NCBI RefSeq assembly: GCF_000247695.1
Contig: NW_004624747.1
Span: forward strand, 27,750,947 to 27,814,946
Reading direction: 5' to 3'
Source: Heterocephalus glaber
Taxonomy: Eukaryota; Chordata; Mammalia; Rodentia; Bathyergidae
DNA length: 64,000 nt
The first letter of the stretch is position 1. Each line of letters begins with the position of its first letter. Shown in pieces: positions 23,301 through 35,300 of this stretch. The position numbers and the translations under genes were made by a program. Below the pieces are notes generated by a model, which was not told the DNA's origin, made no database searches, and saw only the letters and a program-made list of their open reading frames with translations.

Positions 23301-26300
23301 TCTTCTCCTCAGCGGGCCCGGCCCTGTCCAGTGTGCCCTGTCTGGGAGCAGGTGGGTGGGTTGGATGTGTGGGAGCAACAAGCATCGTCATGGCTGGTGT
23401 ACCTTCCTTCCTGGCCAGAGTCCCAGGTCTACCCCCACCTTGCAGTCGTCCTCTAGGTGCTGGGCAGGGCCTCTGGAAACCACATAAAGCTCCCCAGGGT
23501 GGGTGGGCTCTGGAGGCTTGGGAGGCTCCCCAGTAGGCGAGGCATGCACTCTCCCTGCAGTGTAGCCCAGTGCAGCCCTGCACTTCTGTGGTGATGGCCC
23601 CTCTGTGCCAGATTCTTGACTCCAGAGCTGGCCCCTTGCCCTCTTGGGAACTGGGAGCCAGCTGCTGCATTCCTGCCTCAGTTGCCACTCTCTTTCCCGT
23701 GACCCTCCTCTGCACCTGGACCCTGTGCACTCTGGCTTTCCTTCCCAGCTCTGTTTTTGCATTTGTAGTTGGTGTTCCCGGGCGAGTGGCAGTTAACACC
23801 ATGGCTGTCGGAGAGTCTGGACTGGCCTCCAAGCCGGCCTCTCCCGTTGGAGGGCCAACGCAGGTAAGAAACTGGCCTCGTAGTGTGTGTTTGATTGCTA
23901 GTGCGGGGCACCTAGGCAGTTGACTTCCACGAGCTACGTCGTGCATATCACACAGTCTGTTGCCTCCTGAGTCCTCATTCTGTTAACAAACCACAGAAAT
24001 GCACATTCTCTTGGAAATGCAGAATCTTGATTTTTTTTTTTTTTTGCAGTAGTGGAGATTGAGCCCAGGACCTTTATGCAGAGATACATCCCCGATTTTC
24101 TTTAAGATATTTTTATTTATTTTATTTATTTATTTATTTTTAAAAATTTATTTATTTTTTTGGTGCTGGGGATTGAACTCGGGTCCTTGCACTTGCGCAG
24201 CAGGCAGTGAAACCACTGAGCTAAATCCCTGGCCCCAAGATATTTTTTATTTTGAGGCAGGGTCTCACAAAGTTGCCCAGGCTGGGCTGGAACTCATGAT
24301 GCCCCTGCCTCAGACTCCCAGAGTGCTGAGATTACAGGTGTGTGCCTCCACACCTGCTCAGAAACTTGATTTTAAAAACATACATTTCTCTTTTTTTTTT
24401 GGTACCGGGGATTGAACTCAGGTCCTTGTGCTTGCGCAGCAGGCAGTGAAACCACTGAGCTAAATCCCTGGCCCCAAGATACTTTTTATTTTGAGGCAGG
24501 GTCTCACAAAGTTGCCTAGGCTGGGCTGGAACTCAAGATGCTCCTGCCTCAGAGTGCTGAGATTACCGGAGTGTGCTTCCACACCTGCTCAGAATCTTGA
24601 TTTTAAAAACACACATTTCTCTTTTTTTTCTTGATACCGGGGATCGAACTTGGGTCCTTGCGCTTGCAAGGCAGGCAGCGGAACCACTGAGCTAAAAGAC
24701 ACATTTCTAATGAATAAATTAAGCTGGAGGAAAAAAAAAAACCTGAATTTTGTGATTACAAACTTTTTTCCCCCAGTAATTCTTCTACAAGGCTCTGTGG
24801 GCATCAGAAGTGCTTGCTTGTGTCTTGAAGAGGAAAGAGCAGCTGACTTTTTCTGCTTTCTTGTGGTCACTGTTCCAGTAGAACAGGAAATATGGACGTT
24901 GACGTGAACACTATACATGGGGGAATCCCAGTTTGGCAAGGAGGGAACATGCTGTGCTGCTTCTCAAGTAATCATTTCATCATTTTACTGTTTTTGGTAA
25001 AGGAGGAAAAGACCAGACTTTTGAAAGAGCGGCTGGATCAGATTCATTTTGTCAATGAGCGGCGCTGTTCCCAGGCTCCAGTGTATGGCAGAGACTTGCT
25101 GAGGATATGTTCCCTGCCTAGCAGGGGGAAGATGCCGTGGCTCCTGTCTCTCAATGGCAGCGTTGGGAAGGGTGCAGGGTCAGCAAGCTCCTGCTTGTCA
25201 CCCTGGAAAAGTAAAGGGGATCTGGTTTTGACCTTGAATCAGCACCAGGAATCCCTCCAGGATGTTCTTGACAGGTAAGTTAGAATGTGTGTCGCCTGGG
25301 GCGTCTGGGTGGGCAATAACCCATCCTGTGCTGTGGACGATCTTCTCCAACCTGCCCTTGCCGAAATGTGTCAAACACATGTGGGATCATGCATTCCCAA
25401 GGTTCCCCTCAGAGCAGACTGACAATAGAGAAGAAGCCCCCATGGGCTGCAGCTCCTGTTGGGCTCGCCTGGCTTTTGTGTAGAGTGCAACCTGCATGCC
25501 ATTCCTGTGTGGTTGGCCCTGATCTCTTGCTCAGTCTCAGGATAATTTCTTCCCTTCTTGGACTTCTTGGGCTCGATGCATTTCACCTTAGCTTCTTGTC
25601 CAAATGGAGGCCCTGCTGCCCTAAGCCTGTTCAGCTTTCAGAGTCTGCCTGTTCTGGACCACACAGGTCAGGACTGACTGGCTGGAGAGAGAGGAAAGGT
25701 TCTGACAGTTCCTGCCCAGGCCAAGAAGCTGCTGTGGCTTCTGGTCTGTGTGCAGTAGGTTGTCAACCTCATGCTCTCATGTGCTTCTCTCTCTCAAATG
25801 TTCCTTGTCCTTACAGAACATAGATGATTTTTTCAGTTTAAATACAGTTGGGAGCAAGTCATCAAAAACCCAGTTTCAGCTGACGTCCATAGGAAGGGCT
25901 TTTCTAGCGGGGCCCCTGTACATGTCAGGTTGGCCATGGCATCGTTATTCTGCCTGCAGGAGCCCCTCGTCCTGGGTCCTTCACTCTCAGTGGTGACTGT
26001 GGCAGTTGTAGGACTTCTTTCCGAGAGATAGCACATCCCTATCTCTCAGCATTCCTGGTGGATGTGAAATTTAGACCGAGTGGCTGTCTCTGAACCGGTC
26101 CCTCTGGTTGGGGCAATGCTCCATGCTGACCCTTCAGGCCAGAGCTCTCTGATGTGCTCCTGGGGTAGCCGTCGTTGCCCAGGACAGGTAGGGTCTGCCC
26201 AGTGCTGTAAAGGATAACACTACCCATGGGGCAACCACATAGGTGCCCTGGCTGCTTCTCTGGACACTCGTGTAGTCAGTGGTCTGCCCTCATCCTGGAG

Positions 26301-29300
26301 CCTCACTGCCTGCCATGTGATGATCCCTGCTTTCTGCCCCTCAGGGTGGCCTGTGTGATTCCTCCAGTGGTGGCTGCACCCCCCTCTCTGTGGGTGGCCA
26401 GGCCACCCGCCCAGTACCGCCACAGGCTGCGGGCCCTGCAACAGCGCCTACGAGAGCACACTGCTCCCTACCTGCGGCAGCTGCGGCAGCTGACCACGCT
26501 GCGCTTGCTGCAGTTCCCTGAGCTGAGGCTGGTGCAGTTCGACTCAGGTACGGCCCAGTCTGTTGGCTGCCTCCTTGGGGTTGGGCTGCACTTGCTTTGA
26601 CTAAGAGGTGCTTGTGATCCTTCTGTTTCCTAGGAAAGTTAGAAGCGCTGGCTATCCTGCTTCAGAAGCTGAAGTCTGAAGGACGTCGTGTGCTGATTTT
26701 GTCCCAGATGGTGCTTATGTTAGACATTTTAGAAATGTTCTTGAATTTTCATTATCTCACCTATATAAGAATTGATGAAAACGCCAACAGCGAACAACGG
26801 CAGGTAAGTGAGAAATTACCTTGCTGTCATTTGTAATTCAGTCGAATTCACTTGAGTCACCAGATTTTACTTTTTTTTTTTTTGTACCGGGGATCAAACT
26901 CAGGACTTTGCGCTCACAAGACAGGTGGTGGAACCACTGAGCTAGATCCCCAGCCCTAAGTCACCAGATTTTAACCCAGTCTCTTTTGTTTTTGAGTACT
27001 GGGGATTGAACTCAGGTCCTTGCACTTGCCAGGCAGGCAGCGGAGCCACTGAGCTAAATCCCCAGCCCTTAACCCAGTCTCTTAAGTGTTGTGTAGACTC
27101 AGTGATACCTTGAGCCTTCCAAGGAAAAGAGCTTTCCAACCACGGGAACCGTAACAGGTCTCTCCTCCCTCAGTGTGTGTATAGGAGCTCTGTCATCAGC
27201 TAGGTGTCTGAGGACAGGTCAGGACCTGTAGTCATTAGAGGACAGGGTTGGCATAATTCGGAGAGTGACTACGAAGTAAAAATCTGAGTGTGATTCAGAC
27301 TGACCTGTAACTAAAGCAATGTAAGAAAAATGATGGTAATTAAAGAAATGTAGGTTCAAATGATGTGCCTGTTTTTTGCTCATCAAATCTGCTAAGAGTA
27401 TTTTATATTTTACCCTTGCCCTGGTAAGAGTGCTGGTAGAGGCGGGCATCAGCCAGGGCCTCTAGATGGCAGTGCGGCAGCGCTGGTGACTCACCTGAGA
27501 GATGGCTGGTGCTCCAGCCCAGGACTCAGTGATTTATACACATGGTGTTCACTGTAGAAATGTTCTCAATGACTTGCAGTCGGGCATAGTGAGCGTTCAG
27601 TAGGAGAATGAGTAAATGAAGAATGTCTGTCGCTATGCGGCTTGGCTGCTTCGGGACACCACAGGATTGGATTGTGAAGCCACTGTGCTTTGGGCCAAGT
27701 GCAGAGTAGGATTGGAGCAGAGCACATGTTGCCCAGTGTGTTCCATAGAAGTCACAAGGTTACACACGAAGCATGCCAGTGTATTAGTGAACCAGTTTCT
27801 CGGTAATAGTATAGCAGAGTATATTGTATGGAGAGTTTTTTGAAGAAAGAGAGTTGGTCAACTCTTAGGTTCTCTTTTGGCCTAGAAAGAAGTTACAGCA
27901 GAACAGGACCACACTGCCATTTCAGCTCTCGGTGCTAGGTGAAGCCAGGGGGCCGGGGGGCTGTTCTTCACTGTGCAATGTCCCATGTCCTCAGCCTTAC
28001 TCCAGGGGCTTTTGCTTGTAAAGTGCCTTGGCATTGCCTGAGGATAGATGAGAAAGCACATCTCCCTCCCCAGCAAGACTCTGTTTTCTTGTGGGGCCTA
28101 CAGACTGCGCTGACAGAAAGCGCAAGCTGCAGCAATTGCCTACCGCTGCCTGAGCAGTGCACATGGGTGTTGGAGATGCACATGTGCAGAGCCAGGAGAA
28201 GATTCTGGAGCTCTGATGTTGTGATAGCTGAGCCCCCACACTGCAGGGAACACAAACCAGATTTGTTACAGAATGACTTCTAATTGATAAACATGAGCAT
28301 GCTGTGGTCACCACGTTTTCTTGAAATACTAATTTGAGCATTTGTGTTTGGTCTCAGGAGCTGATGAGGAGTTTCAACAGGGACAGGCGAATTTTCTGTG
28401 CTCTCCTCTCCACTCACAGCCGTGCCACGGGCATAAACCTGGTAGAGGCAGACACTGTGGTGTTTTATGACAATGACCTAAACCCAGTGATGGATGCTAA
28501 GGCCCAGGAATGGTGTGATCGGATCGGGAGGTGCAAGGACATCCACATATACAGGTGATGCTAGTGGGTCACACTGTTGGGAGTGTCACAGAAGGCCACA
28601 CAGATGGGGATGGAAGAGTAAAGGAGTGGCAGTCTTTAATTCCAGAAGTTTCTACTCGGCTTGGATTATATTTTAATAAGAAAAATTTATATTCCTGCTG
28701 TTTTATCTGTTCTTTATAGTTAAGATTGGCTTGGAATTGTCACTTAGTTATGCTGTCTTTGTACCTAAACCTGAAAAGAATGAGTTATATGTTGGGTTGT
28801 TTTAGCTGTTATGAAATATAAATTAACTGTTGAAAGAATTTAGATCTATAGTGTTACCTTCAAGCATAAAAATTGTAACAACCAAACTAGCTAATTGGGG
28901 AAAGTAGAAGAGGGCCCGCTCTATATCTCCAGATTCCTCAAGTGTCTGTGATAATAGAGTGGTGCTTGTCTGTGTAAGAAGCCCACTTAGCTGCCGCTGG
29001 TGTGAGTGTGAACTGGGCCACTGTTGCCAGTTGAGAGTGTCTCACAGTCCAGGTGACTTGGGGCAAACCATCTCCAGGAAACAGTACCTGTGGCTTTAAT
29101 CTTGAAGGACCTCTTTAACTAAACCTCTGAAGTAAAAGACATGTTTGAAGTAAAAAGTTTAGGTATTGCAAAGAGAAACTGTGAGCAAAGCAAACACATA
29201 AATAGTAGCTCAGAAAATTGTTGACAAGTCTCACAAGAAGTCAAAAGTAAAGTGTTCTGATAATTGAGAAGAAAGGTAAAAGGCACTAGTGCTGGGTGTG

Positions 29301-32300
29301 GCAGCGCACACCTGTGATCCCAGCACTTGGGAGGTTGGGGCAGGAGGATCACTGCAAGTTTGAGGCCAGCCTGGGTCACATAGTTCAAAACCAGCCTGAA
29401 CTACTGTGAGACCCTCTCTCTCAAAAAATATATTTTTAAGAGAGGAGCTAGAGAACCCAGGTCTGTGCAGTCAGTTGCTCACTGCGGTTAGGAAGATGTG
29501 CAGGTTCAGTATATTAAGAGAAGTCTCTCTTCTGTCCACACCCAGCAGTACACGGGAAGGGAATTGAGCCTGCTGCTGAGGCCTGGGAAGAGAAGCTTCC
29601 ATGTGCTTGTGGGGTAGGGATTGTCTCAGCCTTTCTGAGAGCAGTGTGGCAAAGGCTTGTTGAAGTTAAAGTGATGCATCCTTTGCCACATCATAAGCAT
29701 GCCGGGACATCTGTCCTGTGGTACTAGGATGTCCGCTGCAGCTCTGTCCAACACAGCACAGAGCAGGAGCCAGGCCACCTGTTGTGGATTCAGCTGTACC
29801 ACCCGGTTGAGCAGCATCGGAAAGGTGAGTTCATCTGGGGCACAGTTCTCTGACATGCTGCTCGGTGTGGAAAGCAGAACGAAGATCAGCATGTAATGAG
29901 GCAGACATGGCACACTGGTAGTGTGCCTGAGGTTTCCAGCCACCCAGGTGGATGTGTGTGCAAACCAGCGGATCAAATAGGTCAGGTTTTGATGGTAATT
30001 TCACTTGATCTTAGCCAAAAGGCTGAGAAGTGATTGATGGTAATCTCAGTGATCAGAATCCAGGTGACTTTCTGCCCTCTGCTGTCTCTTTAGTTCTTCT
30101 CTATACATCAAAGTCTGATATTTTTTGCCTTATTTCTGTGTAGGTTCCTTGATTTTGGAAATTTCAGGGAAAATTTTTAGTTCTTTTCATGCTTGTGAAA
30201 CTGATTAAAGTGGCTGACGTGGACCTGTAGCATTTAGCATTTCGTAAGCAGAGGAGCCTCGTAGGAAGGTCGTAGATTATGAGGTGCCCACTTGGGTCCC
30301 ACTGAAGGACTCTGTCAACACCTTTGCCTGTCAGCTGGAGGAATGGCCACAGTTCTGTCTTACTTCAGCACTGACTGTGGTCTGGCAGCATGTAGGGGAC
30401 CAAAAGATGACATTGTCCATGCTTAGGCGAGAGCCAGATGTCACAGGCAGTGTGGACGGAAGCCATTGGCTCTGGCTTTGAGGGTTGGAGGCCTGGTGAG
30501 CCTGACAGGAGCAAGTGGACCATGTCCAGTTGAGACTGGCAGGAGGAGGCAAGGTGCTGGAGCCGAGGGGTGGGGCCGGTTGAGTGGGGCCTGGAGTATG
30601 AAGCACCGCATGTAACCTGCACTTCCAGGTGACTTGATTGTCATTGTGTGGTATGTGTGTGTGTCTGTGTTCTGTAGGCTTGTGAGTGGCAATTCTATTG
30701 AAGAGAAATTGTTGAAAAATGGAACTAAAGATTTGATCCGTGAAGTGGCTGCCCAGGGAAATGACTACTCCATGGCATTCCTCACACAGGTATTCTGCAT
30801 GTGCTCGGTGCTCTGGGTGAGGAAGGCTGCATGGGGAAGCCTGTTGTCTTATGTAGTCACATACCTGATCCACCAGCTCAGGCAGGAGATCCTCTCTCTG
30901 TTCCTGGGAACAATGTACTTCCTTGTGTTCAGCGAACCATCCAGGAGCTGTTTGAGGTTTACTCACCCATGGACGATGCTGGCTTCCCAGTGAAAGCAGA
31001 GGAGTTCGTTGTGCTTTCCCAGGAGCCTTCTGTCAGTGAAACCATCGCACCCAAGATCGCGAGGCCTTTCATAGAGGTGAGGCTCAGTCATCCAGCTGGG
31101 GCCTCGCCCTGGCCTGCCCTGCGTGCTGCAGCCTAACCTGCTCTTCCCTGCCTGTGAGGCTCCCTCCTCTGCCTCTCCCTCTCCCTCCTTTCCACCTTTC
31201 CATCCTGGGGACTCACAGCTGCAGAGAGGTGCAAAGAGAAGGTGGCCTCATGTCAGGCACTGCTGTGTTCATTAGCTTCTCTGAGCCATGCTGGATCTCC
31301 TATCCCCTCTCCGACCCACAGTCTGCTGTTTTGGCTCTGACTGGAATAGCCGCTGGCCCTGCATGTCACTGAGCTCTGGCGGTGTGCTAGCTGCCTTTGA
31401 GGGGTTGTGCAAAGTACCCAGCTGAGTTTGAAGACTTTCGAAATACAGAGCATCTGTCTAAATGTTTCATGTTGGCTGAGTCTTGAAGTGGTGATGTTGT
31501 GGATCGTGGATGATACAAAGTACTTTGCAGCTGCAGAGACTGGAAGGTTCTTAGGTCGCACACATGGGTCCTGTGGTGCTCCCTGTGCCAGTGGGCTGTG
31601 TGGGCTCCTCAGGGGCCCCTTCTGCTCTTTCCCATGCAGGGTCTCCTTGGCCTCAGCCTGGGCCTCTCTTTCCTTCTTTGCTTGAGTCCTTCTTGTCTCA
31701 CGCAGCCCCCTGTCAAGGGAGGGGTCTGTTTCCTTTGCAGACCCCATTCTGGCTGCCTTCTGGTGCCCTCTTTGGGAAGGGCCAGGCTTGTCACTTTCAC
31801 CTGCCCTCTGGCTGCAGGCTTCTCTTGACTTCTGTGTTTGCTTTTCTCTTCTATGAAAGCTGTGGGCACACAGTGCTACCACACATATCTCCGCTTTCCT
31901 GTGAAGCCTCCTGCACAGTCTTCTCAGTATATCCTCAGTGAACGTGATGTTGATGAGCTGCTTCCATCTCTCCAAGTGAACTGTTTGGTGATTGCAAAAC
32001 TCACACACGTGAGGCACCACTTTAGAGGATGGATGGTGTTTTAGTCACTTTTTCTTGTTGCTGAGACAAAATACCCAACAGCCACAAATTAAGGAAGGAA
32101 AGATTTATTTTGGCTCATAGTTCCTAGAGGTTTTAGTCCATAATCGGTTGGCTCCAGGGCAGGGTGGCATGGCAGAGGGGCACCACAGAGGAAAAACAGT
32201 TCATGGCAGGCAGAAGGCAGCAAAGTAGCAAAGAAGCAGCAGCTGGCCTGACTTCTTTCTGTCCCTTGTTATCCATCCAGGCTACCCACCCTTTGGGTGG

Positions 32301-35300
32301 TGCCACCCATACACAGGGTGGGTCTTCCAATTATCCACAGCCAGAACTGTGCCAAACTAATCAATGGACAAATTTAGTAATCACACACCCTTAATCCCAG
32401 CATCATACACTTAATCTCAGCATCACACACTCTAGATCAGCCACCTCTGAAAGTGTCACGTATGACCACATGAGGCTTTGAAGGGATATCCAGCTACAAA
32501 CCATGACGTAGTGAAACACTAGGCTGATCCACAGCCCCTTCCCACCCAGGGCCTGCACTCTTGGTGCAGTCCTGCCATCTTTTTTAGATTCCGCACATTA
32601 GGGAGAACATGGGATATTTGTGTTTCTGAGTCTGGCTTATTTTTACTCAGCATGGTGGTCTCCAGTCCCATCTATTTTCCAGCAAGTGACAACATTTTGT
32701 TCTCTTTTATTGCTGGGCAGCTCCATGTGTGTACAGACCATGTTGTCTTCATGATTTCATCTGCTGATGAGCATCTAGGCTGGTCCCAGATCTTGGCTGT
32801 GTCAGATTGTGCTGCAGTGAATGTGGGTGTGCAGGCATCCCTATAGGGCACTGACTTTAATTCCTCCAGGTAGACACAGGGAGTAGTATGTGGTAGCTCT
32901 AAGTTTGTTTGTTTGTTTGTTTGTTTGGGTACCAGGGATTGAACTTGGGACCTTGCGTTTTTGAGGCAGGTGCCGGAACCACTGAGCTAAATCCCCAGCC
33001 CCTAAATTTTGGTTTTTTGGGAAACCTTCATATAGGTTTCCACAGGGACTATTCTAATTTCCTTACCCCTGCCCTGTAGATGGCTTCTTTTTTTTTCCTG
33101 CATCCTCCACAACATTTATGGTTTCTTTATTCTTGGTGATGGCCATTCTGACTGCAGTGAGATGGAATAGCAGAGTAGTTTTGGTTTGCATTTCCATAAT
33201 GAGTAAAGATGCTGAACATTTTTTCATATACTTACTGCCCATTTTTACTTCTTTTGAGAAGTACCTGTTTAATTCATTGCCAATTTATTGATTGGGAGAT
33301 TATAATTTTTTTGGTTTTTTTGAGTTCTTTATTCTAGAAATTCACCCTCTGTGGAAGAATAGCCAGCAGATTTTCTCCCATTCTGTAGGCTGTCTCTTCA
33401 TTCTGTTGTTTGCCCTTGCTGTGCTGAAACTTTTTTTTTTTTTTGGTACTGGGAATCAAACTCAGGACCTTGCACTTGCAAGGCAGGCATGGTGCCATTG
33501 AGCTAAATCCCTGGCCCTGTGCTGAAAGTTTTGTTTTGTTTTGTTTTTTTGGTACCTGGGATCAAACTCAGGTCCTTACACTTGCGAGGCAGGTGGTGGA
33601 ACCACTGAGCTAAATCCTCGACCCTGAAAGTTTTTAATTTGGTGATTCTTATATTATTTCCTGTGCTGTTGGAGTCCTATTCAGGAAGTCTTGCCTGTGC
33701 CTATCTTAAAGTGTTACCCTGTGTTTTCTTTCAGCAGTTTCAGTTTCTGAGCTTATGCTGAGGTATAAGCTTTGATCCATTTTTGAATTGATTTTTTTTG
33801 TAGTGTCTTGTTCAGGTTCTTTTACCTCCTTGGTTTGTTTGATCCCTAGGTAGTTCAGTTTAGTTTTTTGAAACTTGTGAGTAGAATTGTTTTCCTGATT
33901 TTTTTTTTCTCAGCTAGTTCGTTATTGGTGTGTAGAAATGTTATTGATTTCTTATTTTGAGGGGGTTTTTTGAGGCAGGGTCTCGCTTGTAGTTCAGGCT
34001 GGCCTCAAACTCACTATGTAGCCCAGGCTGGCCTCAGATTCATGACAATTCTCTTGCCTCAGCCTCCCAAGTGCTGGGATTACAGGTATGCAGTGCCATG
34101 CCTGGCTAGAAAAGTATTGATTTTTTTTTTCTAATGTTGGTCTTTATATCCTGTGCCCAGAAATATCTTATATGTTGTTCTGTATAGGCCTTCCTCTTTG
34201 TGTTTAATATGTAATATATGTGTGAGGTTTGAAAAGAAATTCACATAGCACAGGAAGATACGAGGAAGAACAGATTCTTTCCCAGAGGTGACCATGTAGT
34301 TGTCACTTGTTACACACAACCTCGGAGGAGAATGGAAGGTATGTGTGCACACAGAAGTGAGCCTATGCGCAGAGCATGCCCTGGAGAGGCCTCTGTTTCT
34401 GCCCTGTGGTTTCAGAGCAGCCTAGGATTTCCACATACAGATTCTTCCTGAAGGTGCTTGTTGACTGCCTCACTGTGAGCCTAGTGTTGTGCTAGGCTGC
34501 AGGGTGAGCACTGGAAGAAGATAGGAATCCCATCTTGCTCGAGTGAGGGAGACCAGAAGCTGAGGCGGGAGGGCTGTGGCTACACAGAAGACCCAGCGTT
34601 GGGGTGGAGCGTGTGTGGAGGCCTAGGGGAGAGTGTCTGGATCCAGGTCCAGCACAGGCCCCGTCATCAGCCAGAAGCCTGATGAGGCGGCAGAGACAGC
34701 CCTGATTGAGAAAGGGGCAGTCACAAGGCTGGAGTCAGGCTGGAGTATTGTCTGCCATTATGTGAAGCAGTCATTCTGCCTGCCATGTTGAGGCTGCATT
34801 GTCATAATGGGAATGCTGGGACCACTTGGGAGACCAGCAGCAGTGCACGGTTGGAGAGGTGTAGGGCGGCAGAGTGGGGTCAGTGCTAGAGCAGCAGCTG
34901 CTTCCTAGGTGTGGCTAGCACCCTCTGCAGCTGTGGATGTTCTTGGAGACGCACACCCCATGCCTGCCTTGCTGGCTCCTGGAAGGATTGTGCCCAAAAA
35001 TGGTTTGAGAAAGGTTTTTTTGTTTTTGGTGCCAGAGTTTGAACTCAGGACCTTGTGCTTGTGAGGCAGGTGGTGGCACCACTGAGCTACACATCCCTGA
35101 TCCCTGAGAAAGGTTTTGTTGATGTGTGAGAATACATGGAACAGTGTCAGCCTCACGAAGATCCACTGGACCTGTTTTCACAGGGTGAGGGCAGCCATTA
35201 TGGCTCCTGGTAAAGAAGGGGTGTATCCCCAGCTCCCCAGAGGGTCCCCTGCCGCCTGTTCCCTTCCACAAGTGGCCAGTCTTGCGATGTTGAGCCACAG

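Larger units (their letters stand above)
23864..25002 (+). other. EP400: EP400 intron 15 of window
   Basis: 1.14 kb, nearly half of it nested and tandemly duplicated ID and B1 SINEs (24025-24697). The (TTTA)n-rich 24098-24160 marks the first insertion point. Confidence 0.85.
26804..28357 (+). other. EP400: EP400 intron 18 of window
   Basis: 1.55 kb: two adjacent ID SINEs at the 5' end, a degenerate L1 3'-end relic (about 27530-27840), then about 500 bases with nothing assigned. I searched this part for an H/ACA snoRNA without success. Confidence 0.7.
28555..30677 (+). other. EP400: EP400 intron 19 of window
   Basis: 2.1 kb. It contains a sense B1 (29288-29432), an L1 3'-end relic (about 29640-29960) and a U2 snRNA fragment (30002-30034). 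The AT-rich 28670-28900 shows nothing else. Confidence 0.75.
32560..33950 (-). repeat. L1 3'-region relic, antisense, interrupted by three ID SINEs
   Basis: Antisense L1 ORF2 text is readable in order: 'tggtcccagatcttggctgt', 'gatggccattctgactgcag', 'catttccataatgagtaaag', 'tctcccattctgtaggctg', 'ccatttttgaattgat'. ID elements at 32906, 33430 and 33542 interrupt it. All frames are broken. Confidence 0.8.

Noticed and set aside
27890..28200. Stems around 'tgctttcttgt' and 'gcgctgacagaaagcgc' as a snoRNA candidate in intron 18.
   Set aside because: No H box and ACA box in the right places and only 5-bp stems.
29646..29764. Three consecutive hairpins (10-bp GTGGCAAAGG/CCTTTGCCAC and two 7-bp stems) with nearby ACA, at first sight like an H/ACA snoRNA (human EP400 hosts SNORA49).
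   Set aside because: The second hairpin is too short, the ACA is too far from it, and the segment reads in order as an L1 3'-end relic. I could not place SNORA49 anywhere in the window; a covariance-model search would decide.
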